Assembly (NCBI GenBank): GCA_021647785.1
Contig: JAKIUC010000013.1
Coordinates: 1 to 64,000 of the forward strand
From: Melioribacteraceae bacterium
Lineage (GTDB): Bacteria > Bacteroidota > Ignavibacteria > Ignavibacteriales > Melioribacteraceae
Length of the DNA stretch: 64,000 bases
Reading direction: 5' to 3'
Under the pieces are notes generated by a model. It did no database searches, was not told where the DNA came from, and saw only the letters and a program-made list of their open reading frames with translations. Below, in pieces: positions 41,907 to 52,080 of the stretch (within the stretch, counting starts at the first letter, position 1; each line of letters starts with the position of its first letter). The position numbers and the translations under genes are program-made.

Positions 41907-43021
41907 AAACTAATGTAAAAGTTATATCCCTTTTTTTACTGTTATCTCAAGTGCTGTTTTCTGGTGATGTTTTTTCTCAATGGAATTTTTCATTATCAAC
42001 AAATCAAGAATTTAATAGTAACCCTTTCCGCTCAGTAACTTCAGGTAGCGACTTTATTTCAACTTACGAGCTTGGTATTGAAAAAGAGTTTAATGGTTTT
42101 AATATTCTTTATTATGGGAGTTATAATACTTTTAGAACTGCTGTGGATATAGATTATTATTGGCATCAGGGTGGTATTTATAGTAGAACAGAAAACAGAA
42201 TTATTGGTACATACTTTGAACAACGTATAAATAAAGAGGCAAACAATTATTTTGACTATCAAAATTATGCAGCATACGCAAAAAACACATTTAGCTTTTT
42301 AAGCTTAAAATGGAATACTGGAATAAACTTAAACTATATGAATTATTCTAACTTAAGTGATTTTAATAATTGGATTGTTTCAGCAAATATCAGAAGTTCA
42401 AAAAGCTTTCAAACAAAAACAACTTTAATTGGTGCATTTACATTTAATTACAAAGGGTTTAAAGATTTTAGTTCCTACACAGATTCGTTAAACGAAGGTA
42501 ACACAACTCAAAATAATTCGGGTAATGTTAATGTTTCGCAAATTGAATTTAATGGAAGAGTTGCACAATCGATATTTGATAATACAGGATTGGCACTTAA
42601 TTTTAATGCGAAGAAAATTATTTCAGGTAGTGGTTTTGGAGCAAGCTTGTTTGAATCGACCTATGGGGATATGGAATTGTATGATGATCCAATTAGCCAA
42701 GAGGGTTTTTCTGTTGGTGCAATGTTAACGCAAGTATTTAGTAACGATATAGTGTTCAAACTTCGTTATTTTTATTTTTATAAGTCATATCCATCACAAG
42801 GTATTTATCATTCAGAAACAGAATATGATAAAAATATTTCTCGCTTGGATAATCAAAGTCAATTATCTTCAACATTAACAAAAACTTTTTTAATAGGAAG
42901 TTCTTCAGAATCTGCAATACATTTATCTTTAAACATATTCTTAATAAATAATAATTCAAATAGTTACTATTATAATTATAAAAATGATTTATTTTCAATA
43001 TCACTTAATTATCAATTTTAA
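41903..43021 (+). CDS. Outer-membrane beta-barrel protein of unknown family
   Basis: 372 aa with signal peptide (MKTNVKVISLFLLLSQVLFSGDVFSQ). The mature part consists of alternating aromatic strands (YELGIEKEFNGFNILYYGSYNTF, FKLRYFYFYKSYPSQ) and ends FSISLNYQF, with the terminal phenylalanine of barrel proteins. I do not recognise a family. It is translationally coupled to the Asp-rich gene upstream and followed by the sensor kinase after 57 nt, suggesting that the envelope proteins and the sensor form one unit. Confidence 0.78.
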   Translation: MKTNVKVISLFLLLSQVLFSGDVFSQWNFSLSTNQEFNSNPFRSVTSGSDFISTYELGIEKEFNGFNILYYGSYNTFRTAVDIDYYWHQGGIYSRTENRIIGTYFEQRINKEANNYFDYQNYAAYAKNTFSFLSLKWNTGINLNYMNYSNLSDFNNWIVSANIRSSKSFQTKTTLIGAFTFNYKGFKDFSSYTDSLNEGNTTQNNSGNVNVSQIEFNGRVAQSIFDNTGLALNFNAKKIISGSGFGASLFESTYGDMELYDDPISQEGFSVGAMLTQVFSNDIVFKLRYFYFYKSYPSQGIYHSETEYDKNISRLDNQSQLSSTLTKTFLIGSSSESAIHLSLNIFLINNNSNSYYYNYKNDLFSISLNYQF

Positions 43022-43078
43022 AAGAATTTTTGTATATCTCCAATTGAAATTGAAATAGTATAAGGATTAACAAAATAA

Positions 43079-45085
43079 TTGAACATATTTAATAATATAT
43101 CAATTCGTCCAAGGTTTCTTTTGCTAATTTTTATAGCCGTAGCAACTTTAGTAATTTCATCGGCATATTATGAGTTAAAAGAGAGTGAAAAGGAGATGCT
43201 TCAGTTGATGTCAAACGAAGCACAGTCACTATTAGAAACTGTTCTAGTCTCCTCTCAAGAAGTTCTTTATGCATCAAATGAAGTTGAGGAAGAGATTCAA
43301 AAAAGATTACTAAATAATGCTAATATTATAAAAATACTACTTGAAAACAAGAGTATTAACAATACAATTCTTGAACGAATTGCTACTGAAAATGAAATAA
43401 ATAGAATAAATATATTTAACAAAAATGCTGAAAAAATATTTTCAAATAATGTTAAAAACCAATACAAAGATGTTCCAGCGGAATACGTTAAAAATAATTT
43501 ATTGCCAATATTTAATGATGAAAGTGATACACTAATTATAGGATTTAAAAAGTCTCGAGCAGAACAAGGCGTTAGATATGTAGTAGCAATTGCAAGTAAT
43601 AATAATGATGCAATTGTCCTAAATCTTGATGCAGAAAAATTACTTGAATTTAAACAACGAATTGGATTCGGAGTTTTAATTAAACGACTTACTGAAAATA
43701 AGGGCGTTATATACGCTGCTTTAGAAAACTATGAAGGAATACTTGCAGCATCAGGACTAATTGAAAATATAGATGCTATAAATGAAACTCCATTCCTATT
43801 AAATGCAATAAATGATTCAACTTACGCATGGAGAATTACAGAGTTAGATAACGAAGAATATTTAGAAGCTGTTTATCCCTTTACTTTAGAGGGTAATATT
43901 ATTGGGTTATATAGAATTGGTTTAAGTCTAGAACCACTAAATTTAATTAATAAAAGATTATCTAGACGAATTATAGTTATTACAATTATACTATTTTTGT
44001 TTGGTTCAGTAATGCTTACCTTACTTTTTGTTAGGCAAAACTTAGCTATTGTAAAAAAACAATATCAAACAATTGAAACATATTCCAATAAGCTAATTAA
44101 GAGTGTTAGTGATGCAATTGTGGTAATTGATAATAAATATCAGGTAAAAGAGATTAACGAAGCAGCAACAATTCTTTTTGGCTGGCAATATGAAAATGCA
44201 ATAGGTAGTAAAATTTGCAGCATATTAAGTGATGATAATTGTAATGAAATATTTTCTGATATTACAGCAATGAAGCAAATTACGTGCAGTATAAAGGGGC
44301 ATCAAAAACATTTACTAATATCTAAAAGCACATTTATTGATGAAAAGGAAGTTGAAAATGTTGTTTTAATTATTAAGGATTTAACCGAGATTAAAAAATT
44401 AGAAAGACAAATTGCACGTAGTGAGCAGATGAATGCAATGGGGCAGTTAGCTTCCGGAGTAGCTCACGAAATAAGAAATCCACTAAATTCCATTGCAACA
44501 ATTGTTCAACAGTTAGATAAAGACTTTGAACCTGTTGAAAATAAAGATGAATACCACTCTCTTGCAAAAATTGTTTATAAAGAAGTAAGAAGAATGAACA
44601 ACACAATTCAGAATTTTTTAAGATTTTCAAAACCAGAGCCAGTTGTTAAAAAGAGATTTCAATTGAGCGAATTAATTAGAAGTGTTGAAAAACAATACAA
44701 AACGCTGATGAAAGAGAAATCAATAGAACTAATTATTGAACAAAAATGGGATGGAATGGTTAATTGGGATAATGATAAAATTAAACAAGTACTTATTAAT
44801 TTAATTCAAAATTCTATTGTAGCAATAGAAAAGAGTGGTGAAGTAAAAATTAAAACTAGTAAAGAAAAAAATAATATTGTAATTGAAGTAAGTGATACTG
44901 GAAGTGGAATTGCAAAAGAGAATATCCAGAGAATATTTAACTTATATTACACAACCAAAGCTACTGGTACTGGAATTGGACTTGGCATTATTCAAAGAAT
45001 TATTAATGAACATGACGGAACTGTAACAGTAAAAAGTGAAGTAAATAAAGGCACTTCGTTTATTATTACAATTCCACAAAATTAG
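43079..45085 (+). CDS. Membrane sensor histidine kinase
   Basis: 668 aa, TTG start. An N-terminal membrane helix (about 12-30), a large periplasmic sensor (about 31-300), a second helix (about 305-325), a PAS domain (SDAIVVIDNKYQVKEINEAATILFGW), HisKA with H463 in SGVAHEIRNPLNSI, and a HATPase domain (LINLIQNSIVAIEKSG, DTGSGIAKENIQRIFNLYYTTKATGTGIGLGI). It is the NtrB/ZraS-like architecture partnered with the sigma-54 activator 9 nt downstream. The signal is probably envelope-borne. Confidence 0.95.
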   Translation: MNIFNNISIRPRFLLLIFIAVATLVISSAYYELKESEKEMLQLMSNEAQSLLETVLVSSQEVLYASNEVEEEIQKRLLNNANIIKILLENKSINNTILERIATENEINRINIFNKNAEKIFSNNVKNQYKDVPAEYVKNNLLPIFNDESDTLIIGFKKSRAEQGVRYVVAIASNNNDAIVLNLDAEKLLEFKQRIGFGVLIKRLTENKGVIYAALENYEGILAASGLIENIDAINETPFLLNAINDSTYAWRITELDNEEYLEAVYPFTLEGNIIGLYRIGLSLEPLNLINKRLSRRIIVITIILFLFGSVMLTLLFVRQNLAIVKKQYQTIETYSNKLIKSVSDAIVVIDNKYQVKEINEAATILFGWQYENAIGSKICSILSDDNCNEIFSDITAMKQITCSIKGHQKHLLISKSTFIDEKEVENVVLIIKDLTEIKKLERQIARSEQMNAMGQLASGVAHEIRNPLNSIATIVQQLDKDFEPVENKDEYHSLAKIVYKEVRRMNNTIQNFLRFSKPEPVVKKRFQLSELIRSVEKQYKTLMKEKSIELIIEQKWDGMVNWDNDKIKQVLINLIQNSIVAIEKSGEVKIKTSKEKNNIVIEVSDTGSGIAKENIQRIFNLYYTTKATGTGIGLGIIQRIINEHDGTVTVKSEVNKGTSFIITIPQN

Positions 45086-45094
45086 GGAAGTAAA

Positions 45095-46468
45095 ATGAAT
45101 GAACTATCAATTCTATTAATAGATGACGAAGAATCAATTTTAATTTCGTTAAAAAGTTTTTTATCAAGACGTGGGCACAATATTTACACTGCAAATAATG
45201 GTGCAAAGGGAATTGAAATAATTAATGAAAATGTTATCGATTTGGTTTTGACAGATTACAGAATGCCAGAAAAAAACGGGCTTGAAGTTTTAGAAGAAAC
45301 GAAAAAAATAAATCCTAACATTGATGTAGTTGTTATTACAGCATTTGGAAATATTGATGAAGCTGTTGGAATAATGAAAAGTGGAGCATACGATTATCTA
45401 ACGAAACCAATAGACTTGAACGAGTTAGAAAATATGATTAAAAGAATTAGTGAAAAAAAAATACTTAAATATGAGAATAAAAAACTTCGTGAACAGCTGC
45501 AAGAAAAGTTTAAAATTAATTCCGTAATATCTCAAAGTAGTGAAATGGAAAATGTTTTAAATATTGTTGGTAGGGTTGCAAACAGCAAGGCTACTGTAAT
45601 GATTCGCGGAGAGAGTGGAAGCGGTAAAGAAGTAATTGCTAAAGCTATTCATTTTGCAAGTGACAGAAAAGAGATGCCCTTTGTGGCAGTTAACGTAGCA
45701 TCCCTTTCGGAAAATTTAATGGAAAGCGAATTGTTCGGACACGAAAAAGGTGCATTTACTGGGGCAATAAATCAACGAAAAGGGAGATTTGAAGAAGCCG
45801 ATGGAGGTACACTTTTTATTGATGAAGTAGGTGATATCCCTTTATCCATGCAAGTAAAACTGCTACGTGCTGTTCAGTTTGGAGAAATACAAAGGTTAGG
45901 TAGTAGCACTACTGTAAAAGTAAATGTTAGAATATTAGCAGCAACTCATCAAAATTTAGAAGAGATGATAGAGAGCAAAGAGTTTAGAGAGGATTTGTAT
46001 TATAGATTAAATGTAGTGTCGGTAAGGTTGCCGAGCTTAAGAGAGCGAAGAGGAGACATCCCATTATTGATTGAGCATTTTATTAGGAAGTTTTCGGCAA
46101 TAAATGAGAAAGAGATTAGTGGAATTAACTTGGATGCGCTCGATAAATTAATGAAGTATAACTATCCAGGTAATGTAAGAGAGTTAGAAAATATAATTGA
46201 ACACTCCATTATTTTTAGTAGAGGAGAAAATATTGCTATTGAAGATTTACCATTACAAGTTGAAGTTTCAGCCGATAAATTGATTTTAGACCCTAAAAAC
46301 TTGGATAATGAATATAATGAAAAAATGAAAACTTTTGAAAGTGAAATGATTAAAGAAGCACTTAGGAGAACAGAAGGAAATCAAAGTGCAGCTGCTCGTA
46401 TTTTAAATATTACTGAAAGACATCTACGTTCAAGATTAGAACGATTGGGGTTAAAAAGAAAAAATTAA
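45095..46468 (+). CDS. NtrC-type sigma-54-dependent response regulator
   Basis: 457 aa: receiver domain with DDEES and phospho-acceptor Asp in DLVLTDYRMPEKNG (about residue 54), AAA+ domain with Walker A GESGSGKEVIAKAI, sigma-54-contacting GAFTGA and Walker B GGTLFIDEVGD, and a C-terminal Fis-type HTH (NQSAAARILNITERHLRSRLERLGL). It should activate sigma-54 promoters on phosphorylation by the kinase upstream. The dyads at 40614, 41343 and 41365 are its best candidate binding sites. Confidence 0.96.
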   Translation: MNELSILLIDDEESILISLKSFLSRRGHNIYTANNGAKGIEIINENVIDLVLTDYRMPEKNGLEVLEETKKINPNIDVVVITAFGNIDEAVGIMKSGAYDYLTKPIDLNELENMIKRISEKKILKYENKKLREQLQEKFKINSVISQSSEMENVLNIVGRVANSKATVMIRGESGSGKEVIAKAIHFASDRKEMPFVAVNVASLSENLMESELFGHEKGAFTGAINQRKGRFEEADGGTLFIDEVGDIPLSMQVKLLRAVQFGEIQRLGSSTTVKVNVRILAATHQNLEEMIESKEFREDLYYRLNVVSVRLPSLRERRGDIPLLIEHFIRKFSAINEKEISGINLDALDKLMKYNYPGNVRELENIIEHSIIFSRGENIAIEDLPLQVEVSADKLILDPKNLDNEYNEKMKTFESEMIKEALRRTEGNQSAAARILNITERHLRSRLERLGLKRKN

Positions 46469-46608
46469 AAATTACTTCATAATTTTTCGGTTATATAGAA
46501 AATGTTGCCATGCACTCCTATTTTGAAATCTATCTTTACTATTAATTTGCAAATGTACTTCTAACCTTATACATTAAAACCAATCAAAAAAAAAAGAAAA
46601 GTGCCAAG

Positions 46609-48807
46609 ATGAAAAAGATTGAAGAACTGGACAAAATAGCATTAATAGTAAAATCGCATAAACTATTAAAAAAATTATTGAAAGAGAATCCGAAACTTGA
46701 AGAGATTATGCGTTATGCACGTAATGAGACCGAAGCATTAGTTGGCGTTAGAAACTGGGTGCTGGAGTATCTTCAAGATAAACCGAATGCATTAAAATAT
46801 TATAAAGAGAAGTCGGTCGGTCGTAAAGTTTTTGAATCACTTGAATGGCGTGACTATGCTGCGATAAGAATTCTAGATTACATTGATAATGCCGGTAGAG
46901 AATTTGAGGACTTAAATTTAAGAGGAGCAATAGCTGTTAGTAATCCAATAAAACTAATTTGGCTTGGGGTAACTTACGGAACAGGTGGTGCAAAGCCAGC
47001 TTTTTTTGAAGATATGCTCAATCTTTTTGAACAATTTTCAGGGAAGAAGGAGAGGAAATTACCTTCGAAAGAGGATGTGGAAAACTGGATGGAAAGATAT
47101 CCTTCAGGGTTAGACCCAAGAATAATAAAACTGCGGGAAGAGAACCGTGATAGAATTATAAATGTAATAATAAGTAAAATTGATACGGGTGAAATAACTG
47201 ATTCAAAATATAAGTTTGAACCTAAAATGTCTTCCGAGCAAAAATATCTTCGTGTGTTGGAATGGTGGAAGGAGAAAGTGTTTCATTTACGATTTGCAAT
47301 CCGTTCTGCCAATCTTCTTAATGAAATGCTTGGGTATTCCTTAGACCCAGATACAATGGATATACTTTATGATGCTGAGAAAGCTGGGATTCCTTTTTTT
47401 ATAAATCCTTATTATTTATCGCTGCTTCATGTGCGCGTTCCTTACTTTGCAATAGGAGCCGATTTAGCAATTAGAGATTATATAATTTATAGTAAAAAAT
47501 TAATTGATGAATTCGGTCAAATTGTTGCCTGGGAAAAAGAAGATATTGTTGAACCGGGGAAACCTAACGCTGCTGGCTGGATACTTCCATCACACCACAA
47601 TGTTCATAGGCGTTACCCTGAAGTAGCTATCTTAATTCCGGATACTGTTGGGCGTGCTTGCGGAGGGCTTTGTTCTTCGTGCCAGCGGATGTATGATTTT
47701 CAACGAGGCAACCTTAATTTTAATCTGGATAAATTAGAACCAACCGAAAAATGGGATGATAAACTAAAACGCTTAATGGATTATTTTGAAAATGACTCGC
47801 AGCTTAGGGATATACTTATTACTGGTGGAGATGCTTTAATGAGTGGTGATTTATCTTTAGAGAAAATACTTAATTCAGTTTATGAGATGGCAAAAAGGAA
47901 ACATGAAAAAAATATAGAAAAACCGGAGAAAGAAAAGATTGCAGAAATTGTGAGGGTAAGGCTTGGCTCAAGACTTCCTGTTTATCTTCCTCAAAGAATA
48001 ACGGATAGCTTAGCAAAAATATTGGCTGACTTTAAAACCAGAGCTGAAGAGATTGGTATTAAACAATTTGTGATACAAACACATATCGAATCGCCAATGG
48101 AAATTACACCCGAAGCAAGGGATGGAATTAAAAAAATGATAGAAGCGGGTTGGATAGTTACAAATCAACATGTTTTTAGTGCTGCTGCTTCCCGCCGCGG
48201 ACATAATGCAAAATTACGAAAAGTGCTTTCAGAAATTGGAGTTTTACCCTATTATACATTTTCTGTTAAAGGGTATATGGAAAACAACCATAACTTCTCT
48301 CCGAATGCAAGATCAGTACAAGAGGAGTTTGAGGAGAAAGTTTTCGGTAAAATTCCTGAAGAATATTATGAAACAATTAAAAATTTTCCGACAGATGCAG
48401 AATTGATGGTTGATAAAATTAATGACTTGAAAAATAAAACAGGGTTACCATTTCTTGCCACAGATAGAAATGTTTTAAACTTACCTGGTGTGGGAAAAAG
48501 TTTAACATACAGAGTTATTGGTATTACAAGATACGGCAGAAGAATTTTGGAATTTGACCACGACAATACTAGGGTACACAGTCCAATTATTCATAAAATG
48601 GGTAAAGTTGTTATTATAGAATCTAAATCTATAAGCGAATATCTAAAACAATTAGAAGATATGGGTGAAGAAATTTCGGAATATGAAGACCTTTACGGAT
48701 ATTCAATTGGTGAAACTGAAAGCCGTATGACCATTTACGAGTACCCTGAATATGAATACAAAGTTACCGATAAAATCACTAATCTTGAACTTAATGAAGT
48801 TGCTTAA
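46609..48807 (+). CDS. KamA-family radical SAM protein (lysine 2,3-aminomutase-like)
   Basis: 732 aa. The radical SAM cluster motif C351-x3-C355-x2-C358 is in GRACGGLCSSCQRMYDFQRG. Downstream ITGGDALMSGDLSLEKIL and RLGSRLPVYLPQRI match lysine 2,3-aminomutase family blocks. Typical KamA enzymes are about 400-470 aa; this one has about 300 extra N-terminal residues, mostly helical (RNETEALVGVRNWVLEYLQ; WVER-like WMERYPSGLDPR). The substrate is therefore uncertain. It is monocistronic after the two-component genes. Confidence 0.85.
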   Translation: MKKIEELDKIALIVKSHKLLKKLLKENPKLEEIMRYARNETEALVGVRNWVLEYLQDKPNALKYYKEKSVGRKVFESLEWRDYAAIRILDYIDNAGREFEDLNLRGAIAVSNPIKLIWLGVTYGTGGAKPAFFEDMLNLFEQFSGKKERKLPSKEDVENWMERYPSGLDPRIIKLREENRDRIINVIISKIDTGEITDSKYKFEPKMSSEQKYLRVLEWWKEKVFHLRFAIRSANLLNEMLGYSLDPDTMDILYDAEKAGIPFFINPYYLSLLHVRVPYFAIGADLAIRDYIIYSKKLIDEFGQIVAWEKEDIVEPGKPNAAGWILPSHHNVHRRYPEVAILIPDTVGRACGGLCSSCQRMYDFQRGNLNFNLDKLEPTEKWDDKLKRLMDYFENDSQLRDILITGGDALMSGDLSLEKILNSVYEMAKRKHEKNIEKPEKEKIAEIVRVRLGSRLPVYLPQRITDSLAKILADFKTRAEEIGIKQFVIQTHIESPMEITPEARDGIKKMIEAGWIVTNQHVFSAAASRRGHNAKLRKVLSEIGVLPYYTFSVKGYMENNHNFSPNARSVQEEFEEKVFGKIPEEYYETIKNFPTDAELMVDKINDLKNKTGLPFLATDRNVLNLPGVGKSLTYRVIGITRYGRRILEFDHDNTRVHSPIIHKMGKVVIIESKSISEYLKQLEDMGEEISEYEDLYGYSIGETESRMTIYEYPEYEYKVTDKITNLELNEVA

Positions 48808-48891
48808 GTTTGTAAATTTTACCATCAAACAAGTCAACTCCAGACTATACTTTCAACTAGTGTTACGTTAAGTATGTAATGTCGTATTAAA

Positions 48892-49258
48892 AACCTTCGA
48901 GGTGGGGTGTAATAAATCCACGTTATATTTAACCCCACTTTTATAAAAACTTCTCTAAGTGAGTCCTTCGGACAAGCCTTCTTTTTAATAATTTTTAAGT
49001 ACATTGTGCCCCCACAAAAAAGGGGCAGGCTGTGCCGACGGCACTTATCTCTTCTACTATTCTTTTATATTTACCATAATTTCGTGCCTCTAGCACTAAA
49101 AGAAATATTAGCTCCATAGGAGCGACATTATGGTAACAACCCATAAAAGTAATTAAAAGAAAGTCCCAGAGGGACGACACTAAACAAATTTAATTCAATT
49201 TTGGAACGTAGAATAAAAACACAAAACTAAGTATTTATTACACCCCACCTCGAAGGTT
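48892..49258. mobile_element. 367-bp MITE-like element with 26-bp perfect terminal inverted repeats
   Basis: The ends AACCTTCGAGGTGGGGTG... (48892-48917) and the exact reverse complement (49233-49258) enclose about 315 bp with no ORF. Inside are several mini-palindromes with short spacers: GTCCTTCGGAC, GTGCCGACGGCAC, GTGCCTCTAGCAC, CTCCATAGGAG and GTCCCAGAGGGAC. It fills most of the 552-bp gap between the radical SAM gene and the TonB receptor terminator. No transposase matching these ends is in the window. Confidence 0.8.
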
Positions 49259-49304
49259 GGGTCTATTAGTCATTTTATGATTAACAAAACAATAGAGCAA
49301 AAAA

Positions 49305-49336
49305 AAAGCTGACTCACAAATTTGTGAGTCAGCTTT
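49305..49336 (-). terminator. Terminator of the TonB receptor gene
   Basis: Perfect 16-base arms (49305-49320 and 49321-49336) around GACTCACAAATTTGTGAGTC. On the minus strand the stem ends in at least nine T, 23 nt after the receptor stop. Confidence 0.92.
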
Positions 49337-49359
49337 AAAGAATGGAGAATTTGTATAAC

Positions 49360-52080
49360 TTACAATTTCATTCTAAATCCACCATAGTAGTAACCACCAT
49401 ACATACCGTACTGAGTTACTCTTCTACTGTAAATAAATCTTTCGTTACTTCTGTTGTTTGGCTGATGCTCATCAGGGAATGTGTTAAGAATATTGTTTGC
49501 ACCTAATACCAATTCAAGTCCTTCAAACAAAGCGTATGATCCTTCAAGGTCAAATAATAATTTTGCACCAAAAGTTTGGTCATTAGCCATATTTGTTGGC
49601 TTATATTCGATACTTCCGTAGTAGTTTGCTCTCGCAGTTAAACCAAATGCTTTCTCACCATAGGTAAGAGTTAAACTACCTTTTTGTTGAGGAAGTGCAT
49701 CTTCTAATCTGTTTCTTTCTTCTCTGTTAAATATTGTTGATTCAACAGCAGCTAAGTCACCGCCAGCAAATTTATCGGCAACAGATTGTGGAACATTGAT
49801 ATTTTCAACTTCTGTTTTTGTGTAGTTAGCAACGGCAGTTATTGAAAGGCTTCCATTTCCTAAAAGCATTGAATAACTTAATGCAAAATCAATACCCATT
49901 GTTTTAGTATCAACAGCATTAGTGAAGAACTGAGCTTGGCTAACACCATCAGCAGCAAATGGTTCTAAAATTTTTGCCACTATAGGGTCCTTATCAGTGA
50001 ATCTACTTGTTAATACTATACGATCTTTAATAGTAATATAATAGATATCGGTTGAAACAGAGAATCCTGAAAATGGTTTAAGCATAAAACCAGCACTAAA
50101 ATTTATTGAAGATTCAGCATCCAATTTAGGCATACCAAAAGCTTTGGCAACTGCACTATTATTATGTGCCGTCATTACTTGCTTTGGTACAAGGTCACCA
50201 TTATCATCAAACACAAACTGTGTACTTACATTATTGAACCAAACTTGATGTAATGAAGGAGCTCTAAAACCAGTACTAAAAGCACCACGAAGAGCAAATG
50301 CTTTTGAAATTTCGTAACGTGTTGCAACTTTACCAATTACAACGCTTCCAAAATCGTTATAGTTTTCGAAACGTGCACCTAAATCAACTAAAAATTTATC
50401 ACTAAATACAGTCTCTAAACCAGCATAAAAAGCAACACTATTTCTAGTTCTGTTCACTTCATTCTGGGGTTGAAAACCGGGAAATACTTGTGAGCCAGCT
50501 GCTTTTGGGGAGCCGGTTGATGTAGTATCAAAGTTTCCTTGTCCATCACCTAACATCCAAGATGCATCTTCACCAGCATTTATCTGGTAATTTTCAACTC
50601 TAAACTCTGAACCAATAGCAAAGGTTAATGATTTAACAGCACCATCAGTATCAATTAATCTTGTAATATCTAAATTACCAGTAGTTTGACCAAATCTCAA
50701 ATTACCAGCATCAAAAGAGATTGGGCTAGAAGCACCCATTGAAGCATTGTTTGTATTTTCAATATTGTATTGGAATGAGTTGCTACCATGTGTTACACTA
50801 AGGTCAACATCCCATCCGTTAAATGAACCTCTAATACCGGCTGCCACAGATTGATCACCAATTTGTGTATGAATTTCAGGTAAAAATCCGTTTGGATATA
50901 ATGAGGGAACAACACGAGCTTCCGAGTTTGGTAATCGGAAAAATCCAGTTGCCATACCACTTCTCGAAGAAAAACCACCAAAAGTATAAAGTTCTGCATT
51001 ACCTGCTAAAGGTATTGCTGCATTAAAGAAAATCATACCAAAGGTACCAGAACCTTGCCCTGTTTTCATTGAAAAATCTCTTCGTGTTAATCCTCTATTT
51101 GCTAACTCTGCATCTGTTGCAGCAGTTCCAGAAATACCAGGAAATATGTCACCAGTCCAAGCACCTGATCTGTCTGTTCTTTCTTTGTTTGTGAAATCAC
51201 CGGAGATATTAAAATATCCTCTATCACCAATTTTAAAACCATAGTTAACACCGGTTTGAACTTTCTGACCATCACCTTCGCCAGAGATACCAGCGTTTCC
51301 TGAAATTTGCAGAGAATTTGTTTGTTTCTTCAAAACAATATTAATTACACCAGCAATTGCATCAGAACCGTACTGAGCTGCAGCACCATCTCTAAGTACT
51401 TCAATTCTCTCAATAGCTGAAAGAGGAATAGCATTTAAATCAACACCAACTGTTCCACGACCGAAAGTACCATTTACATTAACGAGAGCACTTGAGTGTC
51501 TTCTTTTTCCATTAAGTAAAACCAAAACTTGATCTGGTCCTAAACCACGTAAACTTGCAGGCATAATATGATCTGTACCATCCGAAATAGTTTGTTGCGA
51601 TGCATTAAAGGAAGGAGCCAAAGTTCTTAATACTTGATTAAGTTCTGTGTGACCAGCGTCCTCAATATCTTTAGCAGTAATAATATCAACAGGTACTGGA
51701 GTTTCTGTTACAGAGCGGACTGTTCTTGAACCCAAAACAACGAGTTCTTCTCCCAAATCGAGTGGGGTTGCTTCCATTTTAAAATCTAAAACTACTGTTT
51801 CTTCTGCATTTAAAGTAAAAGATTGTTTAGCAGTTTTGTACCCAACATAGCTTACCATTAAAGTGTAAGAGCCAGGTTGAAATGATAATGTGTAGTTACC
51901 ATCTAAATCAGAAGCAGTTCCTGTGTTACTTCCTTGAACGAAAATGTTAACACCAATTAGTGGTTCGCCTGAGCTACTTTCGGAAATATTTCCCTTAAGT
52001 GTTCCACTATTTTGTGCAAAAATTAATGATGTTGAAAAAATTAGAATTGCGAAAAAATAAAAATATTTTCCAATTTTCAT
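49360..52080 (-). CDS. TonB-dependent outer-membrane receptor
   Basis: 906 aa: signal peptide (about 1-22), a carboxypeptidase-regulatory-like domain (GTLKGNISESSSGEPLIGVNIFVQGS ... GNYTLSFQPGSYTLMVSYVGYKT), a plug domain (TPVPVDIITAKDIEDAG, SLRGLGPDQVLVLLNGKRRH, IERIEVLRDGAAAQYGSDAIAGVINIVLK) and a long beta-barrel ending FRMKL. The layout is that of SusC-like and other Bacteroidota receptors, but no SusD partner lies next to it. The cargo is unknown. It is transcribed alone. Confidence 0.95.
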   Translation of the reverse strand: MKIGKYFYFFAILIFSTSLIFAQNSGTLKGNISESSSGEPLIGVNIFVQGSNTGTASDLDGNYTLSFQPGSYTLMVSYVGYKTAKQSFTLNAEETVVLDFKMEATPLDLGEELVVLGSRTVRSVTETPVPVDIITAKDIEDAGHTELNQVLRTLAPSFNASQQTISDGTDHIMPASLRGLGPDQVLVLLNGKRRHSSALVNVNGTFGRGTVGVDLNAIPLSAIERIEVLRDGAAAQYGSDAIAGVINIVLKKQTNSLQISGNAGISGEGDGQKVQTGVNYGFKIGDRGYFNISGDFTNKERTDRSGAWTGDIFPGISGTAATDAELANRGLTRRDFSMKTGQGSGTFGMIFFNAAIPLAGNAELYTFGGFSSRSGMATGFFRLPNSEARVVPSLYPNGFLPEIHTQIGDQSVAAGIRGSFNGWDVDLSVTHGSNSFQYNIENTNNASMGASSPISFDAGNLRFGQTTGNLDITRLIDTDGAVKSLTFAIGSEFRVENYQINAGEDASWMLGDGQGNFDTTSTGSPKAAGSQVFPGFQPQNEVNRTRNSVAFYAGLETVFSDKFLVDLGARFENYNDFGSVVIGKVATRYEISKAFALRGAFSTGFRAPSLHQVWFNNVSTQFVFDDNGDLVPKQVMTAHNNSAVAKAFGMPKLDAESSINFSAGFMLKPFSGFSVSTDIYYITIKDRIVLTSRFTDKDPIVAKILEPFAADGVSQAQFFTNAVDTKTMGIDFALSYSMLLGNGSLSITAVANYTKTEVENINVPQSVADKFAGGDLAAVESTIFNREERNRLEDALPQQKGSLTLTYGEKAFGLTARANYYGSIEYKPTNMANDQTFGAKLLFDLEGSYALFEGLELVLGANNILNTFPDEHQPNNRSNERFIYSRRVTQYGMYGGYYYGGFRMKL

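Noticed and set aside
48960-49180. CRISPR-like array in the MITE
   Set aside because: The mini-palindromes differ in sequence and spacing; there is no constant repeat, no equal spacers and no cas gene.
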